Shown here one piece after another: positions 31,715 to 41,792 of a DNA stretch of 64,000 bases; position 1 is the first letter of the stretch; each line of letters opens with the position of its first letter. The notes beneath the pieces are model-generated. The model was given only the letters and a program-made list of their open reading frames with translations. It ran no database searches and was not told the origin of the DNA. The translations under genes were made by a program, and so were the position numbers. Source of the DNA: Actinernus sp. WN-2022 (taxonomy: Eukaryota; Cnidaria; Anthozoa; Actiniaria; Actinernidae); the NCBI GenBank assembly GCA_030867875.1, contig JAOWCC010000019.1, positions 108,876,047-108,940,046 of the forward strand, in the 5' to 3' direction.

Positions 31715-33749
31715 CTAGTTAGACCGTGTTTTTTTATAGATGGGCTCGAAGTAGGAATTGTAAGCAAGTAACTTGTCGAGAAAACGCATAATCGAGGTGT
31801 TATGTGCACCACACAGTTTTATAACGTCATTAAGAGACATATGTGATCCCGAACGTCGTAGCACCTCGTAGCTTACCCCAATGACTTTAGTTCGAAGTAT
31901 GGAACTGACACCTGTGTTGTTTTCTATTGCCATATGAACGATCTCATAGACTATTCGTTGGATATCCTTAAAGACCCTGTGTCCGAGCCCATGGTGCTTT
32001 GCGCCAATGTTATGATTAGTTTGTTTATCAACGGCCGCATAAATTAAAGGCCAGCTTTTAGGCGAACTAAAATGTTCTCGATTGTTTATAAGTTTCATAA
32101 AAGAAGTACACATACACTTTGGATAACGAATTTCATAATTTCTACCGGAATAAAAACCCAATCGAGCCCACGAATTTTCCCTGGATGTTTCGAATATGAT
32201 TTAAACTGTTACAGTACTCGGCAGGAAGCCAGGATTCTAATTAGGTTTAGGAGTGCGACTTTTCACAACTCTACAAGCAAACACATACTCTTGCTACCTT
32301 GTTTTCGTGTCTCCAGTATTGCTTAGCTGTATTTGAAGATCTCTACTTTCCTTGCGAATGATATATTTTGAGTGCAAAATGAAATGTACTCGCACTCGAG
32401 TCAAACTCACAGCGAAGTAACAGCTGAACTCGGCAGATTGGAGTTTGACCCGCGATCGTAGTTTTGGTAGCAAGACTTTCTGGACCTACAGGAGGATGAA
32501 AAAAAGGTTAAGGGCATTGCTTTCTCTGCTAATAAAAATGCAAAACAGATACAGATAAGTCGTAACACCTCAGTGGAGCTTAGCCGTGCGAAACTATGAT
32601 TACGAATGATCTTGATGCCAGAAGTGGTTGCTTTGTGCTTTGTATTTCCAACGAAGCCCGCCGGTCCCGTTAGTACAGTAAATCCCCGGGAAACTCACGT
32701 AGTAGTCCTTTTGAATCACAAGTGTCCTCTTGTAGACCTAGAGAAAGTAAAATGTGGACTGCTGAAGGATTATTTGTCGACTCGCTTCGCCTCGCTGTCT
32801 CGGAATTCCTCTACTCGCCACTCTAGACCGGGATTCGAAGAAATATTCGAACTAAAGTTTCATTTTAAAAAGTATATATACAAATGTTAAGATAAAAGAA
32901 AGTCAGTTAAGCATATATACCTATGAATAATTACACGATGGCCCAAACTAGGGATGGATTTCGAAAGATTCCGGAGTCACATAACAACAACAACGATCTT
33001 TCTGATTTTCGTAGCCTGCGAAAATGATTTGCGCGCGCAAAGCACCATGGGCTCGGACACAGGGTCTTTAAGTACTCCCCGAGGATCGAGTTTAGCAAAG
33101 GTCGTTGCGATGTGGGGAGCTATGCTGTCGGCATTTACATCTATATCGATCTTACCATCAGCATGTAACGATCGTAGAAAGTCATCGCCGCGATAGATGC
33201 GTTTGTTACTTAGTTGTACGAAATTAGCAACCTCGCCCTTAGAGCGAACGAACCCACATTGTATACACACATGGTAAAGTAGTGCGGCCAGAATAGTTCT
33301 CTTAGCGCGGCCACGCATGGGACCAACTTTCTTTGCTTGGATGAATGCGTCGGCTACGATTCCTAATACATTCATAGGAAACGATAGGTCATAATTGTGT
33401 TTATAAGCAGTGTTGTATGCTTGTAGTTCTCGCATAATTGTTTGTCGTTGTGATTCTTGGTTATTCCATTTCTTTAGGCTTGTACGGTCTAGATCGTGTT
33501 GATACTGAAGGCTATCCGGACCTACTATACGCAGCCGAGTAGTAACATTGATCGTTTCTTCACACAATTCGGTCTCGGAAACAAACCCGCATGTGGGGCA
33601 AACTAATTCCGTTCCTTGCACCTTCGATTCATCGAACAGAGACACTCGGAACATGTTTCCCTAGGGTTAAGACGTAACTGTGGAGTAAGAGGGTTGATAT
33701 GTAGACTTGCACAAATTTCGGGACCAAGCAATCTAAGAAGGTCGTCCAT
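31715..33749 (-). pseudogene. TFIIB-like transcription factor, split by a TTAA element
   Basis: Minus strand. Starting from the ATG at 33749 an N-terminal zinc-ribbon pattern is visible: a C-x2-C pair near 33655 and CPTC about 20 residues later, separated by a frameshift near 33640. Then comes a cyclin-like repeat (RAKRTILAALLYHVCIQCGF ... NKRIYRG ... IAPHIATTFAKL) and, beyond the inserted element, a second one (IQRIVYEIVHMAIENN ... SLNDVIKLCGAHNTSIMRF). Zinc ribbon plus two cyclin folds is the TFIIB architecture known in archaea, eukaryotes and large DNA viruses. Skipping the insert and one TTAA restores the frame. The likely role is directing transcription of the element's own genes. It is an unusual Polinton cargo. 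Confidence 0.72.
31972..33067. mobile_element. Non-autonomous TTAA-target DNA transposon, 1.1 kb
   Basis: Perfect 33-bp inverted ends beginning AGACCCTGTGTCCGAGCCCA, flanked by TTAA at 31968-31971 and 33068-33071. No transposase inside; the reading frames seen there (e.g. 32606-32890) have no motif. TTAA targets suit piggyBac or Kolobok superfamilies. The insertion splits the TFIIB-like gene between its two cyclin folds. Confidence 0.88.
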
Positions 33750-33877
33750 ACTAGTGGCGTATATAGTAGGTCTATCTATTGTTTAACTGCTGGCAAAAAA
33801 AAAAATGAAGAGAGAGAGGCAGTTACCAGTTTCCCTTCATTCCTTTTTCTTTTTTCTTTTCGTATTGCTATTTCTAA

Positions 33878-34285
33878 TTACTCCAACTCTTCTAATAAGC
33901 ACGCCACATCATCTCTAGGAATCTTGCAGCCCTCCAATTTCGCCGTCAACTCATCTACATTATCTCTAGGAATCCTATGGTCCTTCAATTCCACTTTATG
34001 GTCCTTCAATTCCGTCAATACATTCGAGAAGCAATCCTTGGTTTTGCATATCAAATCACGGTATTTCTTCTCGCGCTTACGGTGCTCTGGTCTACCACAC
34101 CTCACACAAAGTCCGTAACTAGTACGACAACCACGGCCACACTTCGAACATGGGACGAATAAGGCGACCCCTTTTCGTATCTGAAAGTTATGATGAGCGC
34201 AGTACTCTGATATCTTAGAACGCTTCCTTACACAATTCGTGTCCTTTCCTCGCATCAACCAACTACAAGTTATCATCTCAGCCAT
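33878..34285 (-). CDS. Small Cys-rich protein (putative zinc-binding)
   Basis: 135 residues from the ATG at 34285. The N-terminal half has CSWLMRGKDTNC ... CAHH and then CSKCGRGC ... CVRCGRPEH, a pattern of paired cysteines that suggests two zinc sites. The C-terminal half is charged, with an ELKDHKVELKDHRIPRDNVDEL repeat-like stretch repeated as CKIPRDDV, probably coiled coil. I do not recognise the family. Its start module is nearly identical to that of the retropepsin-like gene. The frame is intact, unlike most neighbours. Confidence 0.6.
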   Translation of the reverse strand: MAEMITCSWLMRGKDTNCVRKRSKISEYCAHHNFQIRKGVALFVPCSKCGRGCRTSYGLCVRCGRPEHRKREKKYRDLICKTKDCFSNVLTELKDHKVELKDHRIPRDNVDELTAKLEGCKIPRDDVACLLEELE

Positions 34286-34324
34286 CGTGTGATATATACC
34301 TCATACTAGCTTATCTCTAATTGC
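34286..34324 (-). promoter_or_regulatory. Shared 42-bp start module, copy 2
   Basis: On the minus strand GCAATTAGAGATAAGCTAG, TATGAGGTATATATCACACG then ATG; with the ATG, 38 of 42 bases match 31197-31238. Conservation ends upstream of the module, so it is a discrete unit. Confidence 0.75.
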
Positions 34325-34440
34325 TATTTGAATTTCAACCTGACCCTAAGATAAAATAACGAAAAGTCCTTTGAGAGCAAAAATCGTATTTACGTTTGGC
34401 AGAGCAGCTGCCGTATGTTAATTAGTGGCTGACGAAATCG

Positions 34441-34678
34441 AGACAGAAATCTACATACGAACCATACATTCCAAAAGGTCCATAGAATTCCAATCCGACC
34501 CTAAAATTCCGATCCGACCAACTTTTTTTATTTAAAAGATTTTTTATTTTTTAGATCTCTTTGGAATTCCTTAGACCGCTTTGGAATTTAGGGTCCAATT
34601 GGAATTCTATGGACCTTTTGGAATTTCGCCCACGCTTGATGATGTAATGTGGTAAGACAGAAATTTACATACGAACCA
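34441..34678. repeat. Fold-back element bracketed by a 24-bp direct repeat
   Basis: 34468-34624 is a fold-back whose ends are ATTCCAAAAGGTCCATAG and its inverse. AGACAGAAATCTACATACGA at 34441 recurs at 34655 with one change. The direct repeat is longer than normal target duplications and is separated from the fold-back by 30 bases on the right. Confidence 0.75.
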
Positions 34679-34773
34679 AAACAACACGGTAATTTATACG
34701 AATTAAGTGCAGCTGCTCTTAGCAAAGTTAAAATAAAATCCACGCCGGTTCCTTTCATAGGATATATCTATTC

Positions 34774-35400
34774 TTACCCCATTAGACTGCCAAGTTTTGC
34801 TCTCATCTCCTTTCGGATCTCGGATCGAAGTTCTTCTACGTTTTTTGACCCACTTTCTTTCCTATTTCTTTGCCGTATTTCAAGCTTAAGCAATTCATAT
34901 TTTGATTTCTCGCCAATTATACTTCTGAACTCGGATTCTGAAATATTACCATCAGCTAGTGCTTTTGAGACTTTGACTTCCACGGAATTGGCCTTAGCTT
35001 TTGCTAACATGACAGTCTTTTCATGCTTCGAGACGCGAACACCGAGTTTCTTACTGGCGATAGCCATCAAAGACGAAATGGCAGCACAAATAAATCCAAT
35101 TCCTCCTAAAGAAATACCCACAGGTATCCCAATTCCCGTAAATGACAAACCTAACACCGTAGCAGATAATGCACCACTCAAGCTACCTGTGGCCACAGCA
35201 ACCCCGTGAACAATACCACGCGTTCGGGCATATTTTTTACGAACTACTTCGTAGTGCTTTGCCTGCTGTTCGAGTTCGGCAAGCGTATCACATACTTTCT
35301 ACAGTCTAAAGCTCGATCCATTATCGCTAAGTTCCTTTATAGCTCCTGATGGATAGATATCTGGTGCTGTTGGAAACGGTTGAATTGAATCGCCGTCCAT
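34774..35400 (-). pseudogene. Putative membrane virion protein with one premature stop
   Basis: From the ATG at 35400 the frame is open except for a TAG at 35299-35301 (codon 34). The body has a glycine-rich hydrophobic segment (VLGLSFTGIGIPVGISLGGI, then GFICAAISSLMAI) likely to cross a membrane as a hairpin, followed by a charged helical tail (VSKHEKTVMLAKAKANSVEV ... YELLKLEIRQR). About 208 residues. I recognise the type from anthozoan Polinton-like loci but know no assigned function. A TATA-like stretch (CATATGTATAATATGCG) precedes the ATG. Confidence 0.65.
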
Positions 35401-35419
35401 CGCATATTATACATATGAT

Positions 35420-36085
35420 CTACTCAATCTTCAATACGTATCGTATAGGTCGACCACGAAAGTCTACCACATTGCCTTTCTCATCGCGAATTGTCAGGCG
35501 AAGGCTGTTTCGCATTGTCCCTATAGCTTTAACAGGTAGTGGGGGCATCATAGAATAGGTTATTTCATTAAACCAGACGCCTCGTACTTTTAAGCTCGCT
35601 AGGACTTGCGAGGGCTTTCCATCTAGAATTGAAAAGCTGGAATCCGCCACATCGAAGTGGACATACATTGTGTGGATATCTTTGAACACCAAGTCGTGGT
35701 CCCCCACCTTTAGCGATATGTTTCCCCCCACCTCTTCGTTTCCTTCGATACCCAATAGTTCGCAGAGATTCTTACTGAACTTGATCGGTTTCTTTACCCT
35801 TAGGATCCAATCTCTTTTACTGTTTTTGTCTATAAAGCTTATGACGCCAACCACCACCGCAGGTTTGAAGAGGGGCCTGATCGTATTTATATTATAAGAC
35901 CCCGGATCAAGTTCGTATGGGAGCAGCAAACCCCCGGTATCCCACTGAAACGAAGCCTCCTCTTTTAGATTCCACCAACTATTATCAAAAGTGACCTCAA
36001 CTAGCGAAATATTCTGGATAAGAATGGGTCGATCGAAGTAGACAGTATGGTCAGCCGATGTTGTGATGACATATAAGAGAACCAT
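35420..36085 (-). CDS. Penton-like minor capsid protein (putative)
   Basis: 221 residues from the ATG at 36085, chosen because it sits next to the shared promoter spacer; the frame runs further upstream but into the neighbouring gene. The sequence is beta-rich without membrane segments. Its end, LRLTIRDEKGNVVDFRGRPI, resembles a C-terminal motif I associate with Polinton penton-like (PX) proteins; that is inference. Divergent from the next gene across 28 bases. The frame is intact. Confidence 0.5.
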   Translation of the reverse strand: MVLLYVITTSADHTVYFDRPILIQNISLVEVTFDNSWWNLKEEASFQWDTGGLLLPYELDPGSYNINTIRPLFKPAVVVGVISFIDKNSKRDWILRVKKPIKFSKNLCELLGIEGNEEVGGNISLKVGDHDLVFKDIHTMYVHFDVADSSFSILDGKPSQVLASLKVRGVWFNEITYSMMPPLPVKAIGTMRNSLRLTIRDEKGNVVDFRGRPIRYVLKIE

Positions 36086-36113
36086 CTTATATATGTATAC
36101 GTATAGCTTCAAT
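36086..36113. promoter_or_regulatory. 28-bp bidirectional promoter spacer
   Basis: Separates divergent ATGs at 36085 (minus) and 36114 (plus). It contains TTATATATGTATACGTATAG, which is largely palindromic, so TATA-like sequence is offered to both directions. Confidence 0.5.
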
Positions 36114-37905
36114 ATGACAGATGCGTGGCAACAGTTCAAGTATCTATTTCCTAATGCCGTACTTAGTTGGTTTGAATCTACTTCTGATAATGTCAATTTC
36201 ATTGATCGGGGAATGTCTCATCGCGTGTTCACAGAGGAAGGACCAACTACTAAGACAGGAGGAGGAAAGTTAATGGGATGGCTTGGTCGCACGGGAAAGG
36301 CTCTTGATATAGAACTTGGTGACAAAACAGTTTATGAGAGGGAACTATTCGCGCGGGAACACGAAGGTCTTTACAAACATGATTGGATAGAAGAAAATAA
36401 AAAGGTCGCAACACTGAATGCTGATCTATTAGCGAAGTTCAAGAAATAATACCCACATGCGGATTTTCACCAGTTCTATGCCTCTACGGAAATAAATGGT
36501 CCAGGCAAATATTCGACGAGTATTTGGTTTCGAGATGGAGATTCTAGTTATGTCGTTTACGGCGACAATATCTCAAAGTTACCTACTACGATTCGAAAAC
36601 GCATCGATAACGCGCTATGGGATGTGCATGGAGGTTTCCCATCTACGTTGACACTAGACAAAAGTGCGAAGTATCCTGTTCAAGCAGTTCCTTTTACCGA
36701 ACCGGCACAAGATATCGATCTCACCAATCTATGGATATACGTTACACCCACGAAAAAGTTTGAAGCAGGCGTTCCGAATATCTTCAAGGAGACCGTTGTA
36801 AAGCATAAAACATCAAATGAGTCTTATGCATGGTTGCGTGCTCCGGATTTTAAATATTGGCCTCAACAGTTAAATTTCGCAACGTGGTGCGCGACTTCTG
36901 GATGTGGAGTGTCGTTGTTCGACCCCGCGTTCAAAACATATCCACCAGTTGTTCAAGGGTTCCTACGATTTCACGTATATTTCACAATACGAAGAATTCT
37001 ACATGAACTTGGTGGTGCTCATGGAGTGCCTCTACCTGATGACTCTCATTTCAAGCAAACTGATAACCTCTATAGCAAAGCAGCACTAGAGAAATTATGC
37101 ATTGAGTTTGGTTTATCTAGAACACCAGACTTCAGATGGAAAGGAGGTAGGAATAACGGACTTGGCGATGTATTCCTTTTGTACGGCGATGGTTTCAAAA
37201 ACGTCCATGTAATCAGAGGCTACGACAAAGAAGCAGATAATTGGCCAAATCACAATAATTTATTTGCAGACCAAGGAGGTAAGGATGAAATGGGAAATCT
37301 GGTATCTTTTATATATTCGGAGCGATGACCACGGAGGAAAACAATACAATTGGTTTACGCCACCAATAGGAAATGGATTGACAGATCCTGGATTGGGTAG
37401 GTTGAATAGATCTGTCGAGGCCTTTGGATATTGCATGCTTGGTGCTCAAGCAGATCTGAATGAATCCATCATAGATAGCCATAACGTTAAAGAAAAGTTT
37501 AAGAGCTTGGTTGAAGGCGCTATTAAGGTAAACGACTTAACTTTAAGTTACGATAACTATCTTACCGCTATAACGACAACGCATAAGAGGCTTGATCTAG
37601 CAATAGCTGTAGGTGTGCGATTACTACCAAGCAATCTGGTGTACTACCTCGGAAAGAAAGATGGTTATAAACATCCAATCCCGAAAGCCACGAAAGATAT
37701 GGTGTTAGGTACGAATGATATCAATACGGAAGTTAAAGAAACAAACCGTCCACCTCCCATGGAAGGACAACCCGATAAGAAACAAGCACCACACAAGAAA
37801 CAAGTACCACACACTTACGTACCAAAGCCCATCCCACAACATGAGATCAATCTTGCAGTGACATCTATTGCCGCAGCTGGAATCGCATGGACGTTGTTTC
37901 GTTAA
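36114..37905 (+). pseudogene. Large virion-associated protein (about 597 codons), two breaks
   Basis: Starts at the ATG 36114. A TAA at 36447 interrupts the frame, which then continues unchanged (DFHQFYAS ... GKYSTSIWFRDGDSSYVVYG) to 37328; a one-base shift near 37315 moves it to a third segment ending 37905. Features: an aromatic-rich middle (FATWCATSGCGVS, LRFHVYFTIRRILHELGG), the HGGKQYNWFTPP segment, a Pro/Lys-rich linker with repeated PHKKQVPH, and a hydrophobic C-terminal helix (INLAVTSIAAAGIAWTLF) that may anchor it in a membrane. I do not know the family's function; its place beside the penton-like gene suggests a structural or entry-related role. Confidence 0.6.
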
Positions 37906-38192
37906 CGTCGTTTGTATTGCTCTATTACGAACACCACTGCTGCTACGATTAACAACCAAATGTTACTTGCTAAGACTCCAACAACGTCACCAGCCATACT
38001 AAATATGAAACTCGTAATTGGTCCAATAATCTTAGGTAAAATCTCCTCTAACTTTTTACCTACTGCTTTTAATGCCTTGGCAGTGGCTTTAGCGGTGGCT
38101 TTGATAGCATCTCCCAATCCTGGTGCTTTTGCGGGAACTGCCTTCGCTAGATTGGAAACTATTACACCGATCACTGTACCTACCGCAGCCAT
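37902..38192 (-). CDS. Small membrane protein
   Basis: 96 residues from the ATG at 38192. A hydrophobic N-terminus (VGTVIGVIVSNLAKAV), an Ala/Lys-rich amphipathic middle (KATAKATAKALKAVGKKLEE) and a long hydrophobic C-terminal segment (VVGVLASNIWLLIVAAVVFVI) ending in basic residues. This resembles small virion membrane-active proteins; function unknown. It overlaps the previous gene's end by four bases on the opposite strand. Confidence 0.55.
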   Translation of the reverse strand: MAAVGTVIGVIVSNLAKAVPAKAPGLGDAIKATAKATAKALKAVGKKLEEILPKIIGPITSFIFSMAGDVVGVLASNIWLLIVAAVVFVIEQYKRR

Positions 38193-38210
38193 CACACTAA
38201 CTATACTAAC

Positions 38211-39016
38211 TCATGCATACTTCTTGAAGATAGATTTTATACGATCCCTAAGTGGCATATGTTCTGTTATGGATTCTTCTATTCGTCCTAGGACTGCTTG
38301 TTCCTTCCGATTGGTTTTTATTTTATTACTGGCATCTTCTTTCTGAGATTCAGTAGATGTAGGGTCTTTGAGTATTTCTTCGTTTTGTTCGATCCTCTCA
38401 TTCGTTTGGTCTTCAGCGTTTATGACTTCTTCTATTGCTTCTTCTAATGTAGGTCCTAGAACTCCTTTGAGACCTTCTCCCATCCTCTTATATAACTCAC
38501 CCTTCTTGGTGGTCAAAGGGATAGGTTTACTTTTACTTCCATACTCGTGGATAACGACTCTACCATCGGACATGGTCGTTATCTCAAGCGTGCCTCGAAT
38601 TCCCACATCGCGGTATTGTTCCCAGACATTCTCGAACAGCATCTTTTTTGCGTCGTCTGATAAGCCTTGTTTGAAGATTACCTTTCTATTGACAAAGTTA
38701 GGAGCTTTCTCATCTTTCAGATCTTCCAGGATTCTTTGATATCTAGAAACGTTACGTTCGAGTCTTCCGGGCCGATGAGTCCATCCATTAATTCATCATC
38801 TATAGAAAATGAGGTTTCCTGATTCTTTGGTCGAGCACCTTCTTTAGTATAGTCGCGCCTGTTTTCCATTGGGATCATTTCTCCTGACGCAGTAGAGTCA
38901 TCTGGAAATGTCGCATTCCACTCTTCCATATCGATAGCATCCTCATCCTTATAGTTTTCACCTCTTTCGGCTTCACCAGGTCTTTCCTCTGCGACATCAA
39001 CACCCATATTGAACAT
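38211..39016 (-). pseudogene. Unknown Polinton protein, frameshifted
   Basis: Minus strand from the ATG at 39016. The first part is acidic (EERPGEAERGENYKDEDAID); near 38760 the frame shifts and the second part continues as RYQRILEDLKDEKAPNFVN, then LFENVWEQYRDVGIRGTLEI and a charged C-terminal helix ending at 38211. About 268 codons in all. I recognise the second part as recurrent in Polinton-like loci but know no function. It is divergent from the major capsid gene. Confidence 0.55.
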
Positions 39017-39041
39017 AACTACATATCTACGTATATTCAAC
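39017..39041. promoter_or_regulatory. 25-bp bidirectional promoter spacer at the capsid gene
   Basis: Lies between divergent ATGs at 39016 (minus) and 39042 (plus). It contains ACATATCTACGTATATTC, sharing TACGTATA with the spacer at 36086-36113. Confidence 0.45.
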
Positions 39042-40276
39042 ATGATAGCATCGAAGTTAGTTCCTGCAAAAGCGCAAAGAGAACCTCGAGCACTCAAGGC
39101 TCCACGAACTCTATATAGAAAACTTTCACCCCATCATCTGCCAACCCTGGAGAGACGCTCTATGTGGAAGTACCAACGCTAGGAGAAAACATCGTATTGG
39201 TACCTGGTAGCTTAGCACTATTGGGTGACATTGTATTGTCTGGTGGACATGCCAATAATCGTGTTGTTTCCAATGTTGGGCGTTGCTTGGTTATACATCG
39301 AGTTTGTAAAATGGGAGCTGAAATAGTAGAAGACATCGCTAGGTCAGATCTACTACAGACATATTCCGATATATACCTATCTACTCAAGAAAGAGAATCT
39401 AGAACGCAACAAGGTATCCAATCAGAGAACACAAACAAGTTACGATCGAAAGCTGGCGATGCAGGTACTTCAGATGCTGGAGAAAACGCTCTACTAGCCG
39501 CATATGGTTCTAAATATAGAATTCCGTTAGACGTTGATATTCTGACACAACATGGTGTTCTATATCCTCACGCCCTAGAAGACACTATATCATTCGAGTT
39601 GACTCTAGCGCCCGCCATCGAAATAGTTATTGGAAAAGACAGTACAAAGATAGGCACATACAAGCTTAACAACATACAGTTAGAATATGAATCAATCAAG
39701 AATGAAACTCTAGCTAAGGACGCACTTAACGCATATGAAACTGGCACTGCTTTCCTATACAACCATGCTGTTCATTTCAAGACAGTAACTATTGCTAAGG
39801 CATCAGATACTTTGATATCTCAGAACATCAATGTTCCACGACGATCCTTTGCTGGGCTACTTCTACTATTTATAGATCCACCTACCACTGGCACGCGAGA
39901 TAGTGAAGCATTCTCAAATCCTGGTATTTCTAAGATAGAGGTAGATGTTAACGGAGTTCCAAATAGATTCTTTCCAGGAGGTATGCTACCACCAGATTTC
40001 TGGGAGGCTGCAAAAGGATGGTTTGCCACATCCAATACTTCTATGACTCCTACCAAATTTCATAACAATAGATTTGCTATCCTAGTTGATTGTCGCACGG
40101 CAAAAGATTCCACTGTTCATGGTGATGGTATGGCACAAACAGGTGGCGGAAAAGACATCGATCTTCGTATACATAGATCCGCAAAAGGTAGTGGAAACGT
40201 AAACATGCACATCTACGTTCTCGCAGATGCTCAACTCACTATATTGAACAGAGAACTGCAGAGTATAACATACTAA
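39042..40276 (+). pseudogene. Major capsid protein candidate (double jelly-roll type), one frameshift
   Basis: About 411 codons. A short basic N-terminus from the ATG at 39042 is separated by a one-base shift in an A-run near 39118 from the long frame (open to 40276). The long part is beta-rich with LVPGSLALLGDIVLSGG, LTLAPAIEIVIG, LQSITY at the end and no membrane segment, as expected of the PY capsid of Polintons. It lies directly upstream of the packaging ATPase, overlapping it by one base (TAATG). Assignment rests on size, position and general look; a structure prediction would settle it. Confidence 0.65.
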
Positions 40277-40902
40277 TGGATTCCTTGGTAGAACACATAC
40301 CATTCAACGCACTCATAGTAGGTCCAACGAACTGCGGAAAGACTGCATTTCTCGTAGAGCAACTTCGTGGAGCATTTCGCGGCAAGTTCGATTATATAGT
40401 ATTAATATGTCCTACGTATGCGCACAACAAAACCTATCGTGGATTTGCCAATCAAGATCCGCACTTCTATGTTATGTCACCACCACAGGATGCTATCAAT
40501 ACAGCACTAGAGGTTTGCGCAACCTTTTGGTCTGGAACCAATACGCTATTAATTCTAGATGATTGTGCCGCCTCAAAAGATGTAAAACGAAGAACTGACA
40601 AGTTAGTAGATCTAGCATTCTCTGCTCGACATATAGGACTATCTATTTGGGTGCTATCCCAACAATTAACAAGTATATGTAAACCTTTCCGCGAGAACGT
40701 AGCGGTAGTAGTTGCCTTTCATACCGCATCGATTATAGATGGTAAAAGGATATTTGAAGACTACGGAGGATCGCAAGATTGTAATGAGTTACGAGCAGTA
40801 CTTCGGTCCCACAAGTTTGCTCGCATATGTTTTTGTTTACGGAATCCTTTTATGGTCATGTTAGAGCTACCCGCACCTATAACGTATCATGATGAACGAT
40901 AA
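40276..40902 (+). CDS. FtsK/HerA (A32-like) genome-packaging ATPase
   Basis: 208 residues, intact. Walker A GPTNCGKT at residues 16-23 and Walker B LLILDDCA near residue 95, then a sensor-like SARHIGLSIWVLSQQ. This is the compact packaging ATPase of Polintons and related viruses, which pumps DNA into the capsid. The ATG overlaps the capsid stop; the stop at 40902 overlaps the next start, so the three genes look co-transcribed. Confidence 0.92.
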   Translation: MDSLVEHIPFNALIVGPTNCGKTAFLVEQLRGAFRGKFDYIVLICPTYAHNKTYRGFANQDPHFYVMSPPQDAINTALEVCATFWSGTNTLLILDDCAASKDVKRRTDKLVDLAFSARHIGLSIWVLSQQLTSICKPFRENVAVVVAFHTASIIDGKRIFEDYGGSQDCNELRAVLRSHKFARICFCLRNPFMVMLELPAPITYHDER

Positions 40903-41452
40903 AGAAATACTTGAGCTAATAGGTGAGGATGTAACAGGTCCGCCACCAAACATAGATAACGATGCAACGGACAACCGGGAAGCACTTTCCATTTTAGCTG
41001 CAACTGGTACGACGAAAGAATACCTAGGAAAGAACTTATCTCTAGGAGACGTTCATAGACTATCTGAAAAAGAAGTAGATAAGTTATATAGAAGGTATCA
41101 GGCCGTTCTAGCTAAGCAAATAACGGGGAATCTAGTCGATGGTATTATGAGTTTAGCTACCCGACTAGTTGCATACCTAATACCTATAGATTCTCAAGAA
41201 GCACTGATGCTAGACCTACGAGAAGACCGCCTAATCCGCAATGTGATCAGTGCTGCGACTGGCCTGTTATCACTTAAAGCAGGTCGCTTCGTAGCGTTAG
41301 CTAGCGTCTTGTTCCACGTATCTGGCCACATAGTCATTCCTAGTAGCTCTACTACCACACCTATTGAACCTTCGCATATATCTACTATATCAAAGCAAGA
41401 TGGAGGAACAGACGGATCGTATAACTGCGGATCCTCCGAAGACTGCGTCTGA
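40889..41452 (+). CDS. Hypothetical virion protein
   Basis: 187 residues; the double ATG at 40889 overlaps the ATPase end by 14 bases. N-terminal acidic part, then helical (DVHRLSEKEVDKLYRRYQAV), then a hydrophobic region (ITGNLVDGIMSLATRLVAYLIPI ... VALASVLFHVSGHIVI) that may be membrane-associated. No family assigned by me. Position after the ATPase suggests a virion component. Frame intact. Confidence 0.6.
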   Translation: MMNDKEILELIGEDVTGPPPNIDNDATDNREALSILAATGTTKEYLGKNLSLGDVHRLSEKEVDKLYRRYQAVLAKQITGNLVDGIMSLATRLVAYLIPIDSQEALMLDLREDRLIRNVISAATGLLSLKAGRFVALASVLFHVSGHIVIPSSSTTTPIEPSHISTISKQDGGTDGSYNCGSSEDCV

Positions 41453-41759
41453 GAAAAAAGAAAAGAATCCAAAACGCGTTGCTGCTGGAAAAGCATTTGC
41501 GGCAAGCAATAAACTTGGCAAAGAGGCTCTAAAACGGGAGTTGGAACGTGAAAGTGAATCATGCAAAGAAACCAACGTAGAGGAAGCTACTAGATCATTA
41601 CTAGATGTGTCTACTAATACTACTCTAACGGCCATTGGCGTAGGTGCTGCATTGGTGGGCGTATACTATCAATATAAAAGATACAGAAGTGACGCAAGTA
41701 CGATACGACCCGCAAGTCCAGTAGAGACTAGGAAGGCGACATTACCAGATATGGAGTAG
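41400..41759 (+). CDS. Small basic protein with one membrane helix
   Basis: 119 residues from the ATG at 41400, preceded by the TATA-like CATATATCTACTATATC. Highly charged first 70 residues (KKEKNPKRVAAGKAFAASNK, LKRELERESESCKE) and then TALTAIGVGAALVGVYYQ-like hydrophobic helix. It overlaps the previous gene by 53 bases in another frame. Function unknown. Confidence 0.6.
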   Translation: MEEQTDRITADPPKTASEKKEKNPKRVAAGKAFAASNKLGKEALKRELERESESCKETNVEEATRSLLDVSTNTTLTAIGVGAALVGVYYQYKRYRSDASTIRPASPVETRKATLPDME

Positions 41760-41792
41760 CATTTAAAGATTAGAATCGTAAGTAGTATAACA

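Noticed and set aside
32606..32890. 94-codon plus-strand frame inside the TTAA element
   Set aside because: No recognisable motif; the element is too short for a transposase.
31972..33067. Local inversion splitting the TFIIB-like gene
   Set aside because: The inverted 33-bp sequences are transposon ends: TTAA flanks both and removing the interval restores the frame.
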